From assembly GCF_025152575.1 (NCBI RefSeq), contig NZ_CP102293.1, forward strand, positions 930,001 to 994,000: a DNA stretch of 64,000 nucleotides, in the 5' to 3' direction. The DNA comes from Subdoligranulum variabile (GTDB lineage: Bacteria; Bacillota; Clostridia; Oscillospirales; Ruminococcaceae). Made by a program: the position numbers and the translations under genes. How positions within the stretch are numbered: the stretch's first letter is position 1; every line of letters starts with the position of its first letter. This document shows, piece after piece, positions 39,586-48,462 of the stretch. The notes under the pieces are model-generated. The model did not search any database. It saw only the letters and a program-made list of their open reading frames with translations, and was not told the origin of the DNA.

Positions 39586-40917
39586 ATGGCAGGGTTCCGC
39601 CCGCCGCGGCTGACTACCTTTCAAACCATCATTCTTCTCTTTGCCGCCGTCATTCTCGGCGGCAGTCTGCTGCTGATGCTGCCTTTTTCGACCCGCAGCG
39701 GCACCGTCACCCCCTTCAACCAGGCGCTCTTCACCGCCACCTCCGCCGTCTGCGTCACCGGTCTGGTGGTGCAGGACACCGCCACCCACTGGTCCTGGTT
39801 CGGCCAGGCCGTCATCATGGTCCTGATCCAGATCGGCGGCATGGGTGTCATCACAGTGGCCGCCTTTTTTTCGCTGCTGTCGGGGCGCAGGATCTCCCTC
39901 ATGCAGCGGGGCACCATGCAGGAGGCCATCGCCGCCCCCAAGGTGGGCGGCATCGTCCGGCTGACCGGCTTCATCATCAAGGCCTCCCTCTTCATCGAGG
40001 CGCTGGGCGCCCTCTGCATGCTGCCGGTGTTTTTCCGGGACTACGGCCTGCGCGGCATCTGGATGGCGGTCTTTCACTCGGTATCGGCGTTCTGCAACGC
40101 CGGCTTTGACCTGCTGGGCACACCGGAAGCCAAGTTTGCCTCCCTGACCGGCTACCGGGCCAACCCCGTCATCAACCTGACCATCATGGCCCTCATCGTG
40201 GTGGGCGGCATCGGCTTCCTGACCTGGGACGACATCCGCGCCAACAAGCTGCGCCTCCACCGCTACCGCATGCAGAGCAAGGTCATCCTGACCACCACGG
40301 CGGTGCTCATCGTGCTGCCCGCCCTCTGGTTCTTCTTCGGGGAATTTTCCGATCTGCCCGCCGGGGAGCGGTTGCTGGCGTCCCTCTTCCAGTCGGTGAC
40401 GCCCCGCACCGCCGGCTTCAACACTGCTGACCTGACCGCCCTGTCCGGCGTGGGCCAGGGGCTGACCATCCTGCTCATGCTCATCGGCGGCTCGCCGGGT
40501 TCCACCGCCGGCGGTATGAAGACCACCACCCTGGCCGTCCTCTTCGCCAATGCCATTGCGGTATTCCGCCGCCAGTCCGAGCCCCACTTCTTCGGCCGCC
40601 GCATCGACGGCAAGGTGGTCAGCAGCGCCGCCACCATCGGCATGCTGTACCTGACCCTCTTCCTGAGCGGCGGGTTCGTCATCAGCGCGGTGGAGGGTCT
40701 GCCCCTGTCCGCCTGTCTTTTTGAGACCGCCTCCGCGGTGGGTACCGTGGGCCTTTCCCTGGGCCTGACCCCCACCCTGGGGCTTCTCTCCCAGGGCATC
40801 CTCATCGCCCTCATGTTCATCGGCCGCGTGGGCGGCCTGACCCTGATCTACGCAGCGCTCTCCGGTTTCTCCAAGGCCGGCAGCCGCCTGCCCCAGGAAC
40901 GCATCACCGTCGGCTGA
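39586..40917 (+). CDS. ktrB: Potassium uptake membrane subunit, KtrB/TrkH family
   Basis: A 443-residue potassium translocation subunit with four pore-loop repeats. The filter segments can be seen as TSAVCVTGLVV (about 47-57), SVSAFCNAGFD, TPRTAGFNTAD and ASAVGTVGLSLG, each with the conserved Gly. The size and the short N-terminus match KtrB rather than the longer TrkH. GGAGG precedes ATG 39586. It works with the cytosolic KtrA ring encoded 18 bases downstream to import potassium. The downstream two-component pair of KdpDE type suggests control by potassium or osmotic state. Confidence 0.93.
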   Translation: MAGFRPPRLTTFQTIILLFAAVILGGSLLLMLPFSTRSGTVTPFNQALFTATSAVCVTGLVVQDTATHWSWFGQAVIMVLIQIGGMGVITVAAFFSLLSGRRISLMQRGTMQEAIAAPKVGGIVRLTGFIIKASLFIEALGALCMLPVFFRDYGLRGIWMAVFHSVSAFCNAGFDLLGTPEAKFASLTGYRANPVINLTIMALIVVGGIGFLTWDDIRANKLRLHRYRMQSKVILTTTAVLIVLPALWFFFGEFSDLPAGERLLASLFQSVTPRTAGFNTADLTALSGVGQGLTILLMLIGGSPGSTAGGMKTTTLAVLFANAIAVFRRQSEPHFFGRRIDGKVVSSAATIGMLYLTLFLSGGFVISAVEGLPLSACLFETASAVGTVGLSLGLTPTLGLLSQGILIALMFIGRVGGLTLIYAALSGFSKAGSRLPQERITVG

Positions 40918-40935
40918 CGGGAAAGGAAGTCTACT

Positions 40936-41583
40936 ATGAAATCATTCTTGCTCATCGGCCTGGGCCGCTTCGGCCGGCACATCGCCATGCAGCTCAACGC
41001 CCAGGGCCACCAGATCATGGCCGTGGATTCCAACGAGGACCGGGTCAATGACGTGCTGGACATCGTCACCAACGCTCAGATCGGCGACAGCACCAACGCC
41101 GAATTCCTGAAAGCCCTGGGTGTGCGCAACTTCGACGTCTGCATTGTAGCCATCAGCGGGGATTTCCAGAGTTCGCTGGAGACCACCTCCCTGCTCAAGG
41201 AACTGGGCGCCCAGCTGGTCGTTTCCCGCGCCGAGCGGGACGTGCAGGCCAAGTTCCTGCTGCGCAACGGCGCCGACGAGGTGCTCTACCCCGAAAAGCA
41301 GCTGGCCAAGTGGGCGGCGGTGCGTTACGGGTCCAGTCATCTGGTGGACTACGTGGAGCTGGACGCCAACAACGCCATCATGGAGGTGCCCACCCCCGAA
41401 AACTGGGTGGGCCAGACGGTGGGCGACCTGGACATCCGCAAGAAATACGGCATCAACCTGCTGGGCATCAAGAAAAACGGTTCCGTTTCGGTAAACATTG
41501 CCTCCGGCACCGTACTGCCGGCCGACGGCCATCTGCTGGTGCTGGGGGAATACCGGTCCATCAAACGCTGTTTCCACCTGTAA
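40936..41583 (+). CDS. ktrA: Potassium uptake regulatory subunit KtrA (RCK domains)
   Basis: A 215-residue cytosolic gating protein. The Rossmann motif GLGRFGRHIA with the acidic end AVDSNEDRV forms the RCK_N nucleotide-binding domain (1-135), which binds ATP/ADP in family members. The RCK_C domain (about 140-215, VPTPENWVGQTVGDLDIRKKYGINLLGI) is the part that binds c-di-AMP in Gram-positive relatives. It assembles as an octamer under KtrB. AAAGGAAG precedes the ATG. The gene sits 18 bases after ktrB and 21 bases before a small membrane protein gene. Confidence 0.93.
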   Translation: MKSFLLIGLGRFGRHIAMQLNAQGHQIMAVDSNEDRVNDVLDIVTNAQIGDSTNAEFLKALGVRNFDVCIVAISGDFQSSLETTSLLKELGAQLVVSRAERDVQAKFLLRNGADEVLYPEKQLAKWAAVRYGSSHLVDYVELDANNAIMEVPTPENWVGQTVGDLDIRKKYGINLLGIKKNGSVSVNIASGTVLPADGHLLVLGEYRSIKRCFHL

Positions 41584-41604
41584 GCAGAAAAGGAGGTCGG
41601 ATCC

Positions 41605-41751
41605 GTGAAAGATTGGGTATTGGGTTTCCTGATGCTGACGGCCGGCTCGTTCGGCTGGTTTATCTGCCGGCATCTGGACGGATTTATGGACAAGTACCGC
41701 AAGGCCCGCCGGAAACACCAGGACGACAATCTGCCGGGCCAGGATGACTGA
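41605..41751 (+). CDS. Small single-helix membrane protein (48 residues)
   Basis: A GTG start at 41605 follows AAAAGGAGG by eight bases and opens a 48-residue frame ending in TGA at 41749-41751. The protein has one hydrophobic helix (WVLGFLMLTAGSFGWFIC, about 4-21) and a strongly basic then acidic tail (KYRKARRKHQ, DDNLPGQDD). It lies in the same direction between ktrA and the sensor kinase gene. I do not recognise the family. Small single-helix proteins in transporter operons often modulate the complex, as KdpF does for KdpFABC, but that role here is speculation. Confidence 0.65.
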   Translation: MKDWVLGFLMLTAGSFGWFICRHLDGFMDKYRKARRKHQDDNLPGQDD

Positions 41752-41811
41752 ACTCCCGCTGGCGCCGGGCAGACTTCTGTGGTATGATAGCAACCGGGAG
41801 GCGGTGACGGT

Positions 41812-42915
41812 ATGACAGAGCAAAAACAGGCCCACGGTCTGCGGGCCCAGATGGCGCCCCGGTGGCAGGATCTGCTGGTGACCTTGCTGATCCTGACGGC
41901 CGGCACCGTCATCGGCAACATCTTCTGGCAGTTTGCCTTCACCAAGGCGAACATCATCTCGGTGTACGTGCTGGGGGCGCTGCTGACCTCCCTGTTCACC
42001 AAAAGCTATTTCTGTGGGGTGCTCAGCTCGGTGGCCAGTGTGCTGCTCTTCAACTTTTTCTTCACCGAACCGCGGCTGACCCTCCACGCCTATGAAAAGG
42101 GTTATCCCTTCACCATCGCCATCATGCTCATCGTCTCCATCATCACGGTGACGCTGGCCATCCAGAACATCCGCAACATCGAGGAGAAGGAGCGGGCCGC
42201 CCTGCTGGCGAAAAACGAGCAGCTCCGCGCCGATCTGCTGCGGGCCATCTCCCACGATCTGCGCACCCCGCTGACTTCCATCTCCGGCAACGCCGCCAAC
42301 CTGCTGGCCAACGACGAAAAGCTGGACGGCGAGGCCCGGCAGCAGATCTTTCTGGACATTTACGACGATTCCATCTGGCTGATCAACCTGGTGGAGAATC
42401 TGCTCTCCATCACCCGCATCGAGGACGGCCGGATGAACCTGCGTCTTTCCACCGAACTGGTGGGGGAAGTCATCGAGGAGGCGCTGCGCCACACCCACCG
42501 TAAGAGCTGCGAACACACCATCCGGGTGGACCTGCCCGACGAACTGCTGCTGGCCCGGATGGACGCCCGGCTCATCGTGCAGGTGCTCATCAACCTGGTG
42601 GACAATGCCATCAAATACACCCCCGCCGGGTCCACCATCACGGTGGCGGCCCGGGCACAGGACGGGTTTGCCGTTCTCTCGGTGCTGGACGACGGGCCGG
42701 GCATCGCCCCCCACATCCGCCCTCATGTCTTTGAAATGTTCTACACCGGCGAACACAAGGTCGCCGACAGCCGCCGCAGCCTGGGGCTGGGGCTGGCGCT
42801 CTGCAAGGCCATCGTGGATGCCCACGGGGGCACCATCACCCTGACCGACAATCCGCCGCACGGGTGCAACTTCACCTTTACGGTGCCGCGTGGGGAGGTA
42901 ACGCTGCATGAATAA
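41812..42915 (+). CDS. KdpD-like sensor histidine kinase lacking the KdpD/Usp N-terminus
   Basis: A 367-residue sensor kinase. The N-terminal 130 residues form a four-helix DUF4118 membrane module (VTLLILTAGTVIGN to FFFTEPRLTLHAYEKGYPFT), as in the middle of KdpD. Then come the H-box ISHDLRTPLTSISG (about 143-156), the N-box NLVDNAIKY, and the G-boxes DDGPGIAP and GLGLALCK. Full KdpD proteins carry about 400 more N-terminal residues with KdpD and universal-stress domains; these are absent. It overlaps the regulator gene by eight bases and follows ktrBA, with no kdpFABC in the window. Confidence 0.9.
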   Translation: MTEQKQAHGLRAQMAPRWQDLLVTLLILTAGTVIGNIFWQFAFTKANIISVYVLGALLTSLFTKSYFCGVLSSVASVLLFNFFFTEPRLTLHAYEKGYPFTIAIMLIVSIITVTLAIQNIRNIEEKERAALLAKNEQLRADLLRAISHDLRTPLTSISGNAANLLANDEKLDGEARQQIFLDIYDDSIWLINLVENLLSITRIEDGRMNLRLSTELVGEVIEEALRHTHRKSCEHTIRVDLPDELLLARMDARLIVQVLINLVDNAIKYTPAGSTITVAARAQDGFAVLSVLDDGPGIAPHIRPHVFEMFYTGEHKVADSRRSLGLGLALCKAIVDAHGGTITLTDNPPHGCNFTFTVPRGEVTLHE

Positions 42916-43600
42916 ACCGCTGATCCTGGTGGTGGAGGACGATCCGCCCATCCGCAACCTCATGACCACCACCCTGAAAACCCACGACTACCGCTATCTC
43001 ACGGCAGACTGCGGCGAGGCCGCCTTGCGCCAGGCCGCCACCAGCGCTCCCGACATCATGCTGCTGGATCTGGGCCTGCCTGACCTGGACGGTGTGGAAG
43101 TTATCCGCCGGGTGCGCAGCTGGTCGGACATGCCCATCATCGTCATCAGCGCCCGCAGCGAGGATGCCGACAAGATCGAGGCGCTGGATTCCGGTGCCGA
43201 CGACTATCTGACCAAGCCCTTCTCGGTGGAGGAGCTGCTGGCCCGGCTGCGGGTGACCCAGCGCCGTCTGGCCGCCATGAATGCCGGGGGCAGCCCGGTG
43301 TTCACCAACGGTCAGCTGACCATCGACTTTGCCGCCGGCTGCGCCTATCTGGCCGGGCAGGAACTCCACCTGACCCCCATCGAGTACAAGCTGCTCTGTC
43401 TGATGGCCCGCAACTGCGGCAAGGTGCTCACCCACACCTACATCACCCAGAAAGTGTGGGGCACCAGCTGGGAGAACGACGTGGCTTCCCTGCGGGTATT
43501 CATGGCCACCCTGCGGAAAAAGCTGGAATCCGCCCCCGGCTCCCCCCAATACATCCAGACCCACATCGGCGTGGGCTACCGGATGATGAAAATTGAATAA
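42908..43600 (+). CDS. OmpR-family response regulator, KdpE-like
   Basis: A 230-residue response regulator. The receiver domain has the acidic pair in VVEDDPP, the phosphoacceptor Asp in MLLDLGLPD (about 53), the Ser in IVISARS and the Lys in DYLTKPFS. The C-terminal winged helix (about 130-230) contains LTPIEYKLLCLMARNCGKVLTH and the final HIGVGYRM, as in KdpE. It is translationally coupled to the kinase gene by an eight-base overlap. The likely target is the ktrB promoter, where TCTTAATG boxes recur every 11 bases. Confidence 0.93.
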   Translation: MNKPLILVVEDDPPIRNLMTTTLKTHDYRYLTADCGEAALRQAATSAPDIMLLDLGLPDLDGVEVIRRVRSWSDMPIIVISARSEDADKIEALDSGADDYLTKPFSVEELLARLRVTQRRLAAMNAGGSPVFTNGQLTIDFAAGCAYLAGQELHLTPIEYKLLCLMARNCGKVLTHTYITQKVWGTSWENDVASLRVFMATLRKKLESAPGSPQYIQTHIGVGYRMMKIE

Positions 43601-43607
43601 GGCTTAC

Positions 43608-43638
43608 CGCCGCGCCCGGACCCGGGCGCGGCGTTTTT
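43608..43638 (+). terminator. Intrinsic terminator after the KdpE-like gene
   Basis: CGCCGCGCCCGG pairs with CCGGGCGCGGCG, followed by TTTTT. Confidence 0.88.
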
Positions 43639-43717
43639 GCTGCCCGCAAAATGCCCAAAAGGAGCGCTGCTTCTTTGTGGGTTCTGTAGATTTTCCGCCG
43701 GCAGCCCCGGCATTTTG

Positions 43718-43745
43718 TTGCAGTTTTCGGGGGCTATGCTACAAT
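43718..43745 (+). promoter_or_regulatory. Promoter of the glycerol operon
   Basis: TTGCAG (43718-43723), 16 bases and TACAAT (43740-43745), with an AT-rich start region. No obvious terminator-antiterminator leader of the GlpP type was found. Confidence 0.6.
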
Positions 43746-43801
43746 ATTTTTATACAAATTGCGCGCCTTTGCAAAGATTCTGAGGGAAAAGGAGCACCGC
43801 T

Positions 43802-45310
43802 ATGGGACAATACATTATGGCACTGGATGCCGGGACCACCTCCAACCGCTGCATCCTGTTTGACAAACAGGGCCGCATGTGCAGTGTGGCCCAGAAAGAA
43901 TTCACCCAGTACTTCCCCAAACCGGGCTGGGTGGAACACGACGCCAACGAGATCTGGACCACCCAGCTGGGCGTGGCGCTCTCCGCCATGAACCGGATCG
44001 GCGCGTCGGCGGCGGACATTGCAGCCATCGGCATCACCAACCAGCGGGAAACCACCATCGTCTGGGACCGCAACACCGGCGAACCGGTCTACCGGGCCAT
44101 CGTGTGGCAGTGCCGCCGCACCAGCGAACTCTGCGACCAGCTCAAGGCCCGGGGACTGACCGAGCTGTTCCGCCAGAAGACCGGTCTGGTCATCGACGCC
44201 TACTTTTCCGCCACCAAGCTGCTGTGGATTCTGGAAAACGTGGAGGGAGCCCGGGCCAAAGCCGAGGCCGGGGAGCTGCTCTTCGGCACGGTGGAGACCT
44301 GGCTGATCTGGAAGCTGACCTGCGGCAAGATCCATGTAACGGACTACTCCAACGCCAGCCGGACGATGCTTTTCAACATCCACACCCTGGACTGGGACGA
44401 TGAGATCCTGAAAATCCTGAACATTCCCCGCTGCATGCTGCCCAGGCCTGTGCCCAACAGCGGTTTTTATGAGTACGCCGATCCCATGCATTTCGGCGGC
44501 GAGATCCAGATCGCCGGTTCGGCGGGCGACCAGCAGGCGGCCCTCTTCGGCCAGACCTGTTTCACGGCGGGGGACGCCAAGAACACCTACGGCACCGGCG
44601 GCTTTCTGCTGATGAACACCGGCGAACGGCCGGTACTCAGCCGCAACGGGCTGGTGACCACCATCGCCTGGGGCCTCGGCGGCAAGGTGACCTACGCCCT
44701 GGAAGGTTCCATCTTCGTGGCGGGGGCGGCCATCCAGTGGCTGCGGGACGAGCTGAAGATCCTGGAGGAATCCCGGGATTCCGAGTACATGGCCCTGAAG
44801 GTGCCCGACACCAACGGCTGCTATGTGGTGCCGGCCTTCACGGGGCTGGGCGCCCCCCACTGGGACCAGTACGCCCGGGGCGCCATCGTGGGACTGACCC
44901 GGGGCTGCAACAAGAACCATATCATCCGCGCCACCCTGGACAGCCTGTGCTACCAGGTCAACGACGTGCTGAAAGCCATGGAAGCCGACGCAGGCATCCA
45001 GCTGGCCATGCTCAAGGTGGACGGCGGCGCTTCGGCGAACAATTATCTGCTGCAGGCCCAGGCGGACATCAGCGGCGCCCCGGTGGAGCGTCCCTGCTGC
45101 GTGGAGACCACCGCCCTGGGTGCCGCCTATCTGGCCGGACTGGCGGTGGGCTACTGGAACAGCCCCGCCGAGGTGCTGCAGAACCGGGCGGTGGACCGAG
45201 TTTTCACCGCCCAGATCAGCGAGGAAGAGCGCGCCCGGCGCATCCGCGGCTGGAACAAAGCCGTGCGCTGTGCCTACGGCTGGGCCCGGGAGGAGGAAGA
45301 AGAACTATGA
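43802..45310 (+). CDS. glpK: Glycerol kinase
   Basis: A 502-residue FGGY kinase phosphorylating glycerol to sn-glycerol-3-phosphate. The N-terminus [14 protein letters not shown] is the ATPase-fold phosphate loop; [16 protein letters not shown] and [11 protein letters not shown] form the glycerol site; [12 protein letters not shown] and the C-terminal [13 protein letters not shown] are FGGY signatures. The length is standard. GGAG precedes ATG 43802. The stop overlaps the next gene by four bases. It heads a four-gene operon for glycerol-3-phosphate oxidation. Confidence 0.97.
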   Translation: MGQYIMALDAGTTSNRCILFDKQGRMCSVAQKEFTQYFPKPGWVEHDANEIWTTQLGVALSAMNRIGASAADIAAIGITNQRETTIVWDRNTGEPVYRAIVWQCRRTSELCDQLKARGLTELFRQKTGLVIDAYFSATKLLWILENVEGARAKAEAGELLFGTVETWLIWKLTCGKIHVTDYSNASRTMLFNIHTLDWDDEILKILNIPRCMLPRPVPNSGFYEYADPMHFGGEIQIAGSAGDQQAALFGQTCFTAGDAKNTYGTGGFLLMNTGERPVLSRNGLVTTIAWGLGGKVTYALEGSIFVAGAAIQWLRDELKILEESRDSEYMALKVPDTNGCYVVPAFTGLGAPHWDQYARGAIVGLTRGCNKNHIIRATLDSLCYQVNDVLKAMEADAGIQLAMLKVDGGASANNYLLQAQADISGAPVERPCCVETTALGAAYLAGLAVGYWNSPAEVLQNRAVDRVFTAQISEEERARRIRGWNKAVRCAYGWAREEEEEL

Positions 45311-46737
45311 AGGACGTCATCATCATCGGCGGCGGGGTATCGGGCTGCGCGGCAGCCCGGGAACTGAGCCGGTACCAGGGTGAGTTCCTGCTCATCGACA
45401 AGGAGGAGGACGTCTGCTGCGGCACCAGCAAGGCCAACAGCGCCATTGTCCACGCGGGCTTCGACGCGCCCGCCGGCAGCCGGATGGCAGCCCTCAATGT
45501 GGCGGGCAGCCGTCGGATGCCGGACCTTGCCAAAGAGCTGGATTTTGCCTACCAACAGTGCGGCAGCCTGGTGGTCTGCCTCAGTGAGGAGGATCGCCCG
45601 GCCCTGGAAAAGCTGCTGGAAAACGGCCGCGCCAACGGCGTGGAGGGGCTGCGCATCGTGGAGCGCGCCGAGCTGCGCGCCATGGAGCCGAACATTGCCG
45701 ACGAGGCGGTGGCGGCCCTGTGGGCGCCCACCGGGGGCATCGTCTGTCCCTTCGGGCTGACCTACGCCTTTGCGGAGAACGCCGCCAGAAACGGCGTGCA
45801 GTTCCAGTTCCACACCGAGGTGCAGCGCATCGAGCCCATGGAGGGCGGCTGGCGGCTCTTCACCAACCGCGGCCCGCTGGAGACCCGCTGTGTGGTCAAC
45901 GCGGCGGGGGTCCACGCCGACGAGCTGCACAACCAGGTCAGCGGCGACACCATGACCATCGTGCCCCGGCGAGGCGACTATTTCCTGCTGGACCACGCGG
46001 CGGGGGCACATGTGCACCACACGATCTTCCAGCTGCCGGGCAAGTTCGGCAAGGGCGTGCTGGTGACCCCCACGGTGCACGGCAACCTGCTCGTCGGCCC
46101 CACGGCCACCGACATCGACGACAAGGAGGACACCGCCACCACCGCCGCAGAACTGGCAGAAGTCCGCGCCAAGGCGGGGCTGGCTGTAAAAGACCTGCCC
46201 CTGCGGCAGACCATCACCAGCTTTGCGGGGCTGCGGGCCCACGAGGTCCGGCACGAATTCTTCATAGAGGAAGCCGCCCCCGGTTTTGTGGACTGTGCGG
46301 GCATCGAGTCGCCGGGGCTTTCCGCCAGTCCGGCCATCGGGCTGGAAGTGGCCCGGCTGGTCCAGAACATCCTGCATCTTGCGGAAAACCCCGGGTTTGA
46401 TCCCCACCGCAAGGGAATTCTGGACCCCAAGACGCTGCCCTTTGAGGAGCGGGCCGCCCTGGTGCGGGAACATCCCGCCTACGGCCAGGTCATCTGCCGG
46501 TGCGAGACGGTGACCGAGGGGGAAATTCTCGACGCCATCCACCGGGTTCCCGGCGCCCGCAGTCTGGACGGGGTCAAGCGCCGCACCCGGGCGGGCATGG
46601 GCCGCTGCCAGGCGGGCTTCTGCAGTCCCCGGGTACTGGAGATCCTGGCCCGGGAACTGGGGGTGCCCCAGGAGGCGATCACCAAGTGCGGCGGCGATTC
46701 CCGGCTCATCGCGGGCACCAACAAGGACAGTCTGTAA
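45307..46737 (+). CDS. FAD-dependent glycerol-3-phosphate dehydrogenase with BFD-like 2Fe-2S domain (GlpA-like)
   Basis: A 476-residue flavoprotein. The FAD-binding [14 protein letters not shown] starts at residue 8 and the DAO fold runs to about 370 ([16 protein letters not shown]-like [20 protein letters not shown]). The C-terminal 80 residues form a BFD-type 2Fe-2S domain with Cys in ICRCET and GRCQAGFC. This is the architecture of the YgaF/GlpA-like anaerobic dehydrogenases that follow glpK in Firmicutes, oxidising glycerol-3-phosphate to dihydroxyacetone phosphate. The ATG overlaps the glpK stop. Electrons probably pass to the next two gene products. Confidence 0.9.
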   Translation: MKDVIIIGGGVSGCAAARELSRYQGEFLLIDKEEDVCCGTSKANSAIVHAGFDAPAGSRMAALNVAGSRRMPDLAKELDFAYQQCGSLVVCLSEEDRPALEKLLENGRANGVEGLRIVERAELRAMEPNIADEAVAALWAPTGGIVCPFGLTYAFAENAARNGVQFQFHTEVQRIEPMEGGWRLFTNRGPLETRCVVNAAGVHADELHNQVSGDTMTIVPRRGDYFLLDHAAGAHVHHTIFQLPGKFGKGVLVTPTVHGNLLVGPTATDIDDKEDTATTAAELAEVRAKAGLAVKDLPLRQTITSFAGLRAHEVRHEFFIEEAAPGFVDCAGIESPGLSASPAIGLEVARLVQNILHLAENPGFDPHRKGILDPKTLPFEERAALVREHPAYGQVICRCETVTEGEILDAIHRVPGARSLDGVKRRTRAGMGRCQAGFCSPRVLEILARELGVPQEAITKCGGDSRLIAGTNKDSL

Positions 46738-46749
46738 GGGGGCGGCCAT

Positions 46750-48012
46750 ATGAAAGAGATAGATCTTGTGATTCTGGGCGGCGGGCCGGCGGGTCTGGCT
46801 GCCGCCATCGCCGCGCGGAAGGCCGGTGTGCAGGATTTGGTGATCCTGGAGCGGGACCGGGAGCTGGGCGGCATTCTGAACCAGTGCATCCACAGCGGCT
46901 TCGGCCTGCATACCTTCCAGGAGGAACTCACCGGCCCCGAGTACGCCGCCCGCTTCGCCGACGAGGCGCTGGCCCTGGACATTCCCTGCAAACTCAACAC
47001 CATGGTGCTGGACCTCTCGGCCGACCGGGTGGTCACCGCCGTCAACCGCACCGACGGGCTGTTCCAGCTCAAGGCCAAGGCCGTGGTGCTGGCCATGGGC
47101 TGCCGGGAGCGTCCACGGGGCGCGCTGAACATTCCCGGCACCCGCCCCGCCGGCATCTACACCGCCGGCACCGCCCAGCGGCTGGTGAATATGGAAGGGT
47201 ACCTGCCCGGGCGGCGGGTGGTCATCCTGGGCTCCGGTGACATCGGCCTCATCATGGCCCGGCGCATGACGCTGGAGGGCGCCAAGGTCCTCTGCGTGGC
47301 GGAACTCATGCCCTACTCCGGCGGACTCAAGCGCAACATCGTGCAGTGCCTGGATGACTTCGGCATCCCCCTCAAACTCAGCCACACGGTAGTGGACATC
47401 CAGGGCAAGGAACGGGTCACCGGCGTGACCATTGCCCGGGTGGAGAACGGCCAGCCGGTGCCCGGCACCGAGGAGCACTTCCACTGCGATACGCTGCTGC
47501 TCTCCTGCGGGCTTTTGCCGGAGAACGAGCTGAGCCGCAGCGCCGGGGTGGCCTTGAGTGCCGTGACAAACGGCCCCCTGGTGGACGAAAGCCTGCAGAC
47601 CAGCCTGCCCGGCATCTTTGCGGCGGGCAATGTGCTGCACGTCCACGATCTGGTGGATTACGTGTCGGAGGAGGCTGCCGCTGCGGGGCGCCATGCTGCG
47701 GCGTACATTCTGGGAAAATCTGCCCCGGCGGCGGACGAAGCCCTGCCGGTGACCGCGGCCAACGGGGTGCGGTACACCGTGCCCGTCACCGTCCACCCTG
47801 CCCGGCTGGACGGCAGCCTGACCCTGCGGCTGCGGGTGGGCAATGTCTACCGCAACAAAGTGCTGGCGGTCTACGCCGGGCAGGACTGCATCTGGCGGCG
47901 CAAGCGGCCGGTGCTGGCCCCCGGCGAGATGGAGACCATCGTTGTGAAGGGCGCGGCGCTGGACAAGCTGCCCGGCTGCGGCGGGCTGACCGTGACGCTG
48001 GAGGAGGCATGA
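46750..48012 (+). CDS. NAD(P)/FAD-dependent oxidoreductase, partner of the glycerol-3-phosphate dehydrogenase
   Basis: A 420-residue two-dinucleotide-domain flavoprotein. The FAD motif GGGPAGLAAAIAARKAG begins at residue 10, the text GGILNQCIHSGFG follows, and the NAD motif ILGSGDIGLIMARRM is near residue 165. FAAGNVLHVHDLVDYVSEE closes the FAD site. It is a regular companion of GlpK, the GlpA-like protein and DUF1667 in Firmicutes and is thought to connect the dehydrogenase to a nicotinamide or other electron carrier. It takes the place of GlpB in the operon but is not clearly orthologous to it. Confidence 0.88.
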   Translation: MKEIDLVILGGGPAGLAAAIAARKAGVQDLVILERDRELGGILNQCIHSGFGLHTFQEELTGPEYAARFADEALALDIPCKLNTMVLDLSADRVVTAVNRTDGLFQLKAKAVVLAMGCRERPRGALNIPGTRPAGIYTAGTAQRLVNMEGYLPGRRVVILGSGDIGLIMARRMTLEGAKVLCVAELMPYSGGLKRNIVQCLDDFGIPLKLSHTVVDIQGKERVTGVTIARVENGQPVPGTEEHFHCDTLLLSCGLLPENELSRSAGVALSAVTNGPLVDESLQTSLPGIFAAGNVLHVHDLVDYVSEEAAAAGRHAAAYILGKSAPAADEALPVTAANGVRYTVPVTVHPARLDGSLTLRLRVGNVYRNKVLAVYAGQDCIWRRKRPVLAPGEMETIVVKGAALDKLPGCGGLTVTLEEA

Positions 48013-48016
48013 CCCT

Positions 48017-48382
48017 ATGGAAAAACGTGAACTGACCTGCATCGGCTGCCCGCTGGGCTGTCCCCTGACGGTAACGCTGCACAAGGGCGCCGTGGTATCG
48101 GTAACGGGCAACACCTGCCCCCGGGGCGACGCCTACGCCCGCAAGGAGGTCACCGCCCCCAGCCGCATCGTCACCACCACGGTGCCGGTGCGCGGCGGCG
48201 TGCTGGCCGCCGTCAGCGTCAAGACCGCCGGGGAGATCCCCAAAGGCAAAATCTTTGACTGCGTCCGGGCTCTGAAAGCCGTGACCGTACCGGCCCCCGT
48301 GGCCATGGGACAGGTGATCCTGGCCGACGCCGCCGGTACCGGGGTGGATGTGATTGCCACCAAGGCGGTGGCAGCCCGGTGA
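48017..48382 (+). CDS. DUF1667 cysteine-motif protein of the glycerol operon
   Basis: A 121-residue cytosolic protein. The N-terminus has Cys8, Cys11 and Cys15 in CIGCPLGC and Cys34 in NTCPRGDAY, a likely site for an iron-sulfur cluster or metal. The rest is DUF1667 (VRGGVLAAVSVKTAGEIPKGKIFDCVRAL). Such proteins follow the two flavoproteins in anaerobic glycerol-3-phosphate oxidation operons, probably as an electron-transfer or stabilising subunit. The start is four bases after the previous stop. It is the last gene of the operon and no strong terminator follows before 48397. Confidence 0.9.
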   Translation: MEKRELTCIGCPLGCPLTVTLHKGAVVSVTGNTCPRGDAYARKEVTAPSRIVTTTVPVRGGVLAAVSVKTAGEIPKGKIFDCVRALKAVTVPAPVAMGQVILADAAGTGVDVIATKAVAAR

Positions 48383-48396
48383 TTCCGGCCCCGGTG

Positions 48397-48425
48397 TTGA
48401 ATCCTGACGCCGGGAATGGTATCAT
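48397..48425 (+). promoter_or_regulatory. Promoter of the glycosyltransferase gene
   Basis: TTGAAT (48397-48402), 17 bases and TATCAT (48420-48425), 37 bases upstream of the ATG. Confidence 0.6.
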
Positions 48426-48462
48426 AGAGCGGTACGAGTTTTTGGAACCGGGAGGACCCTGC

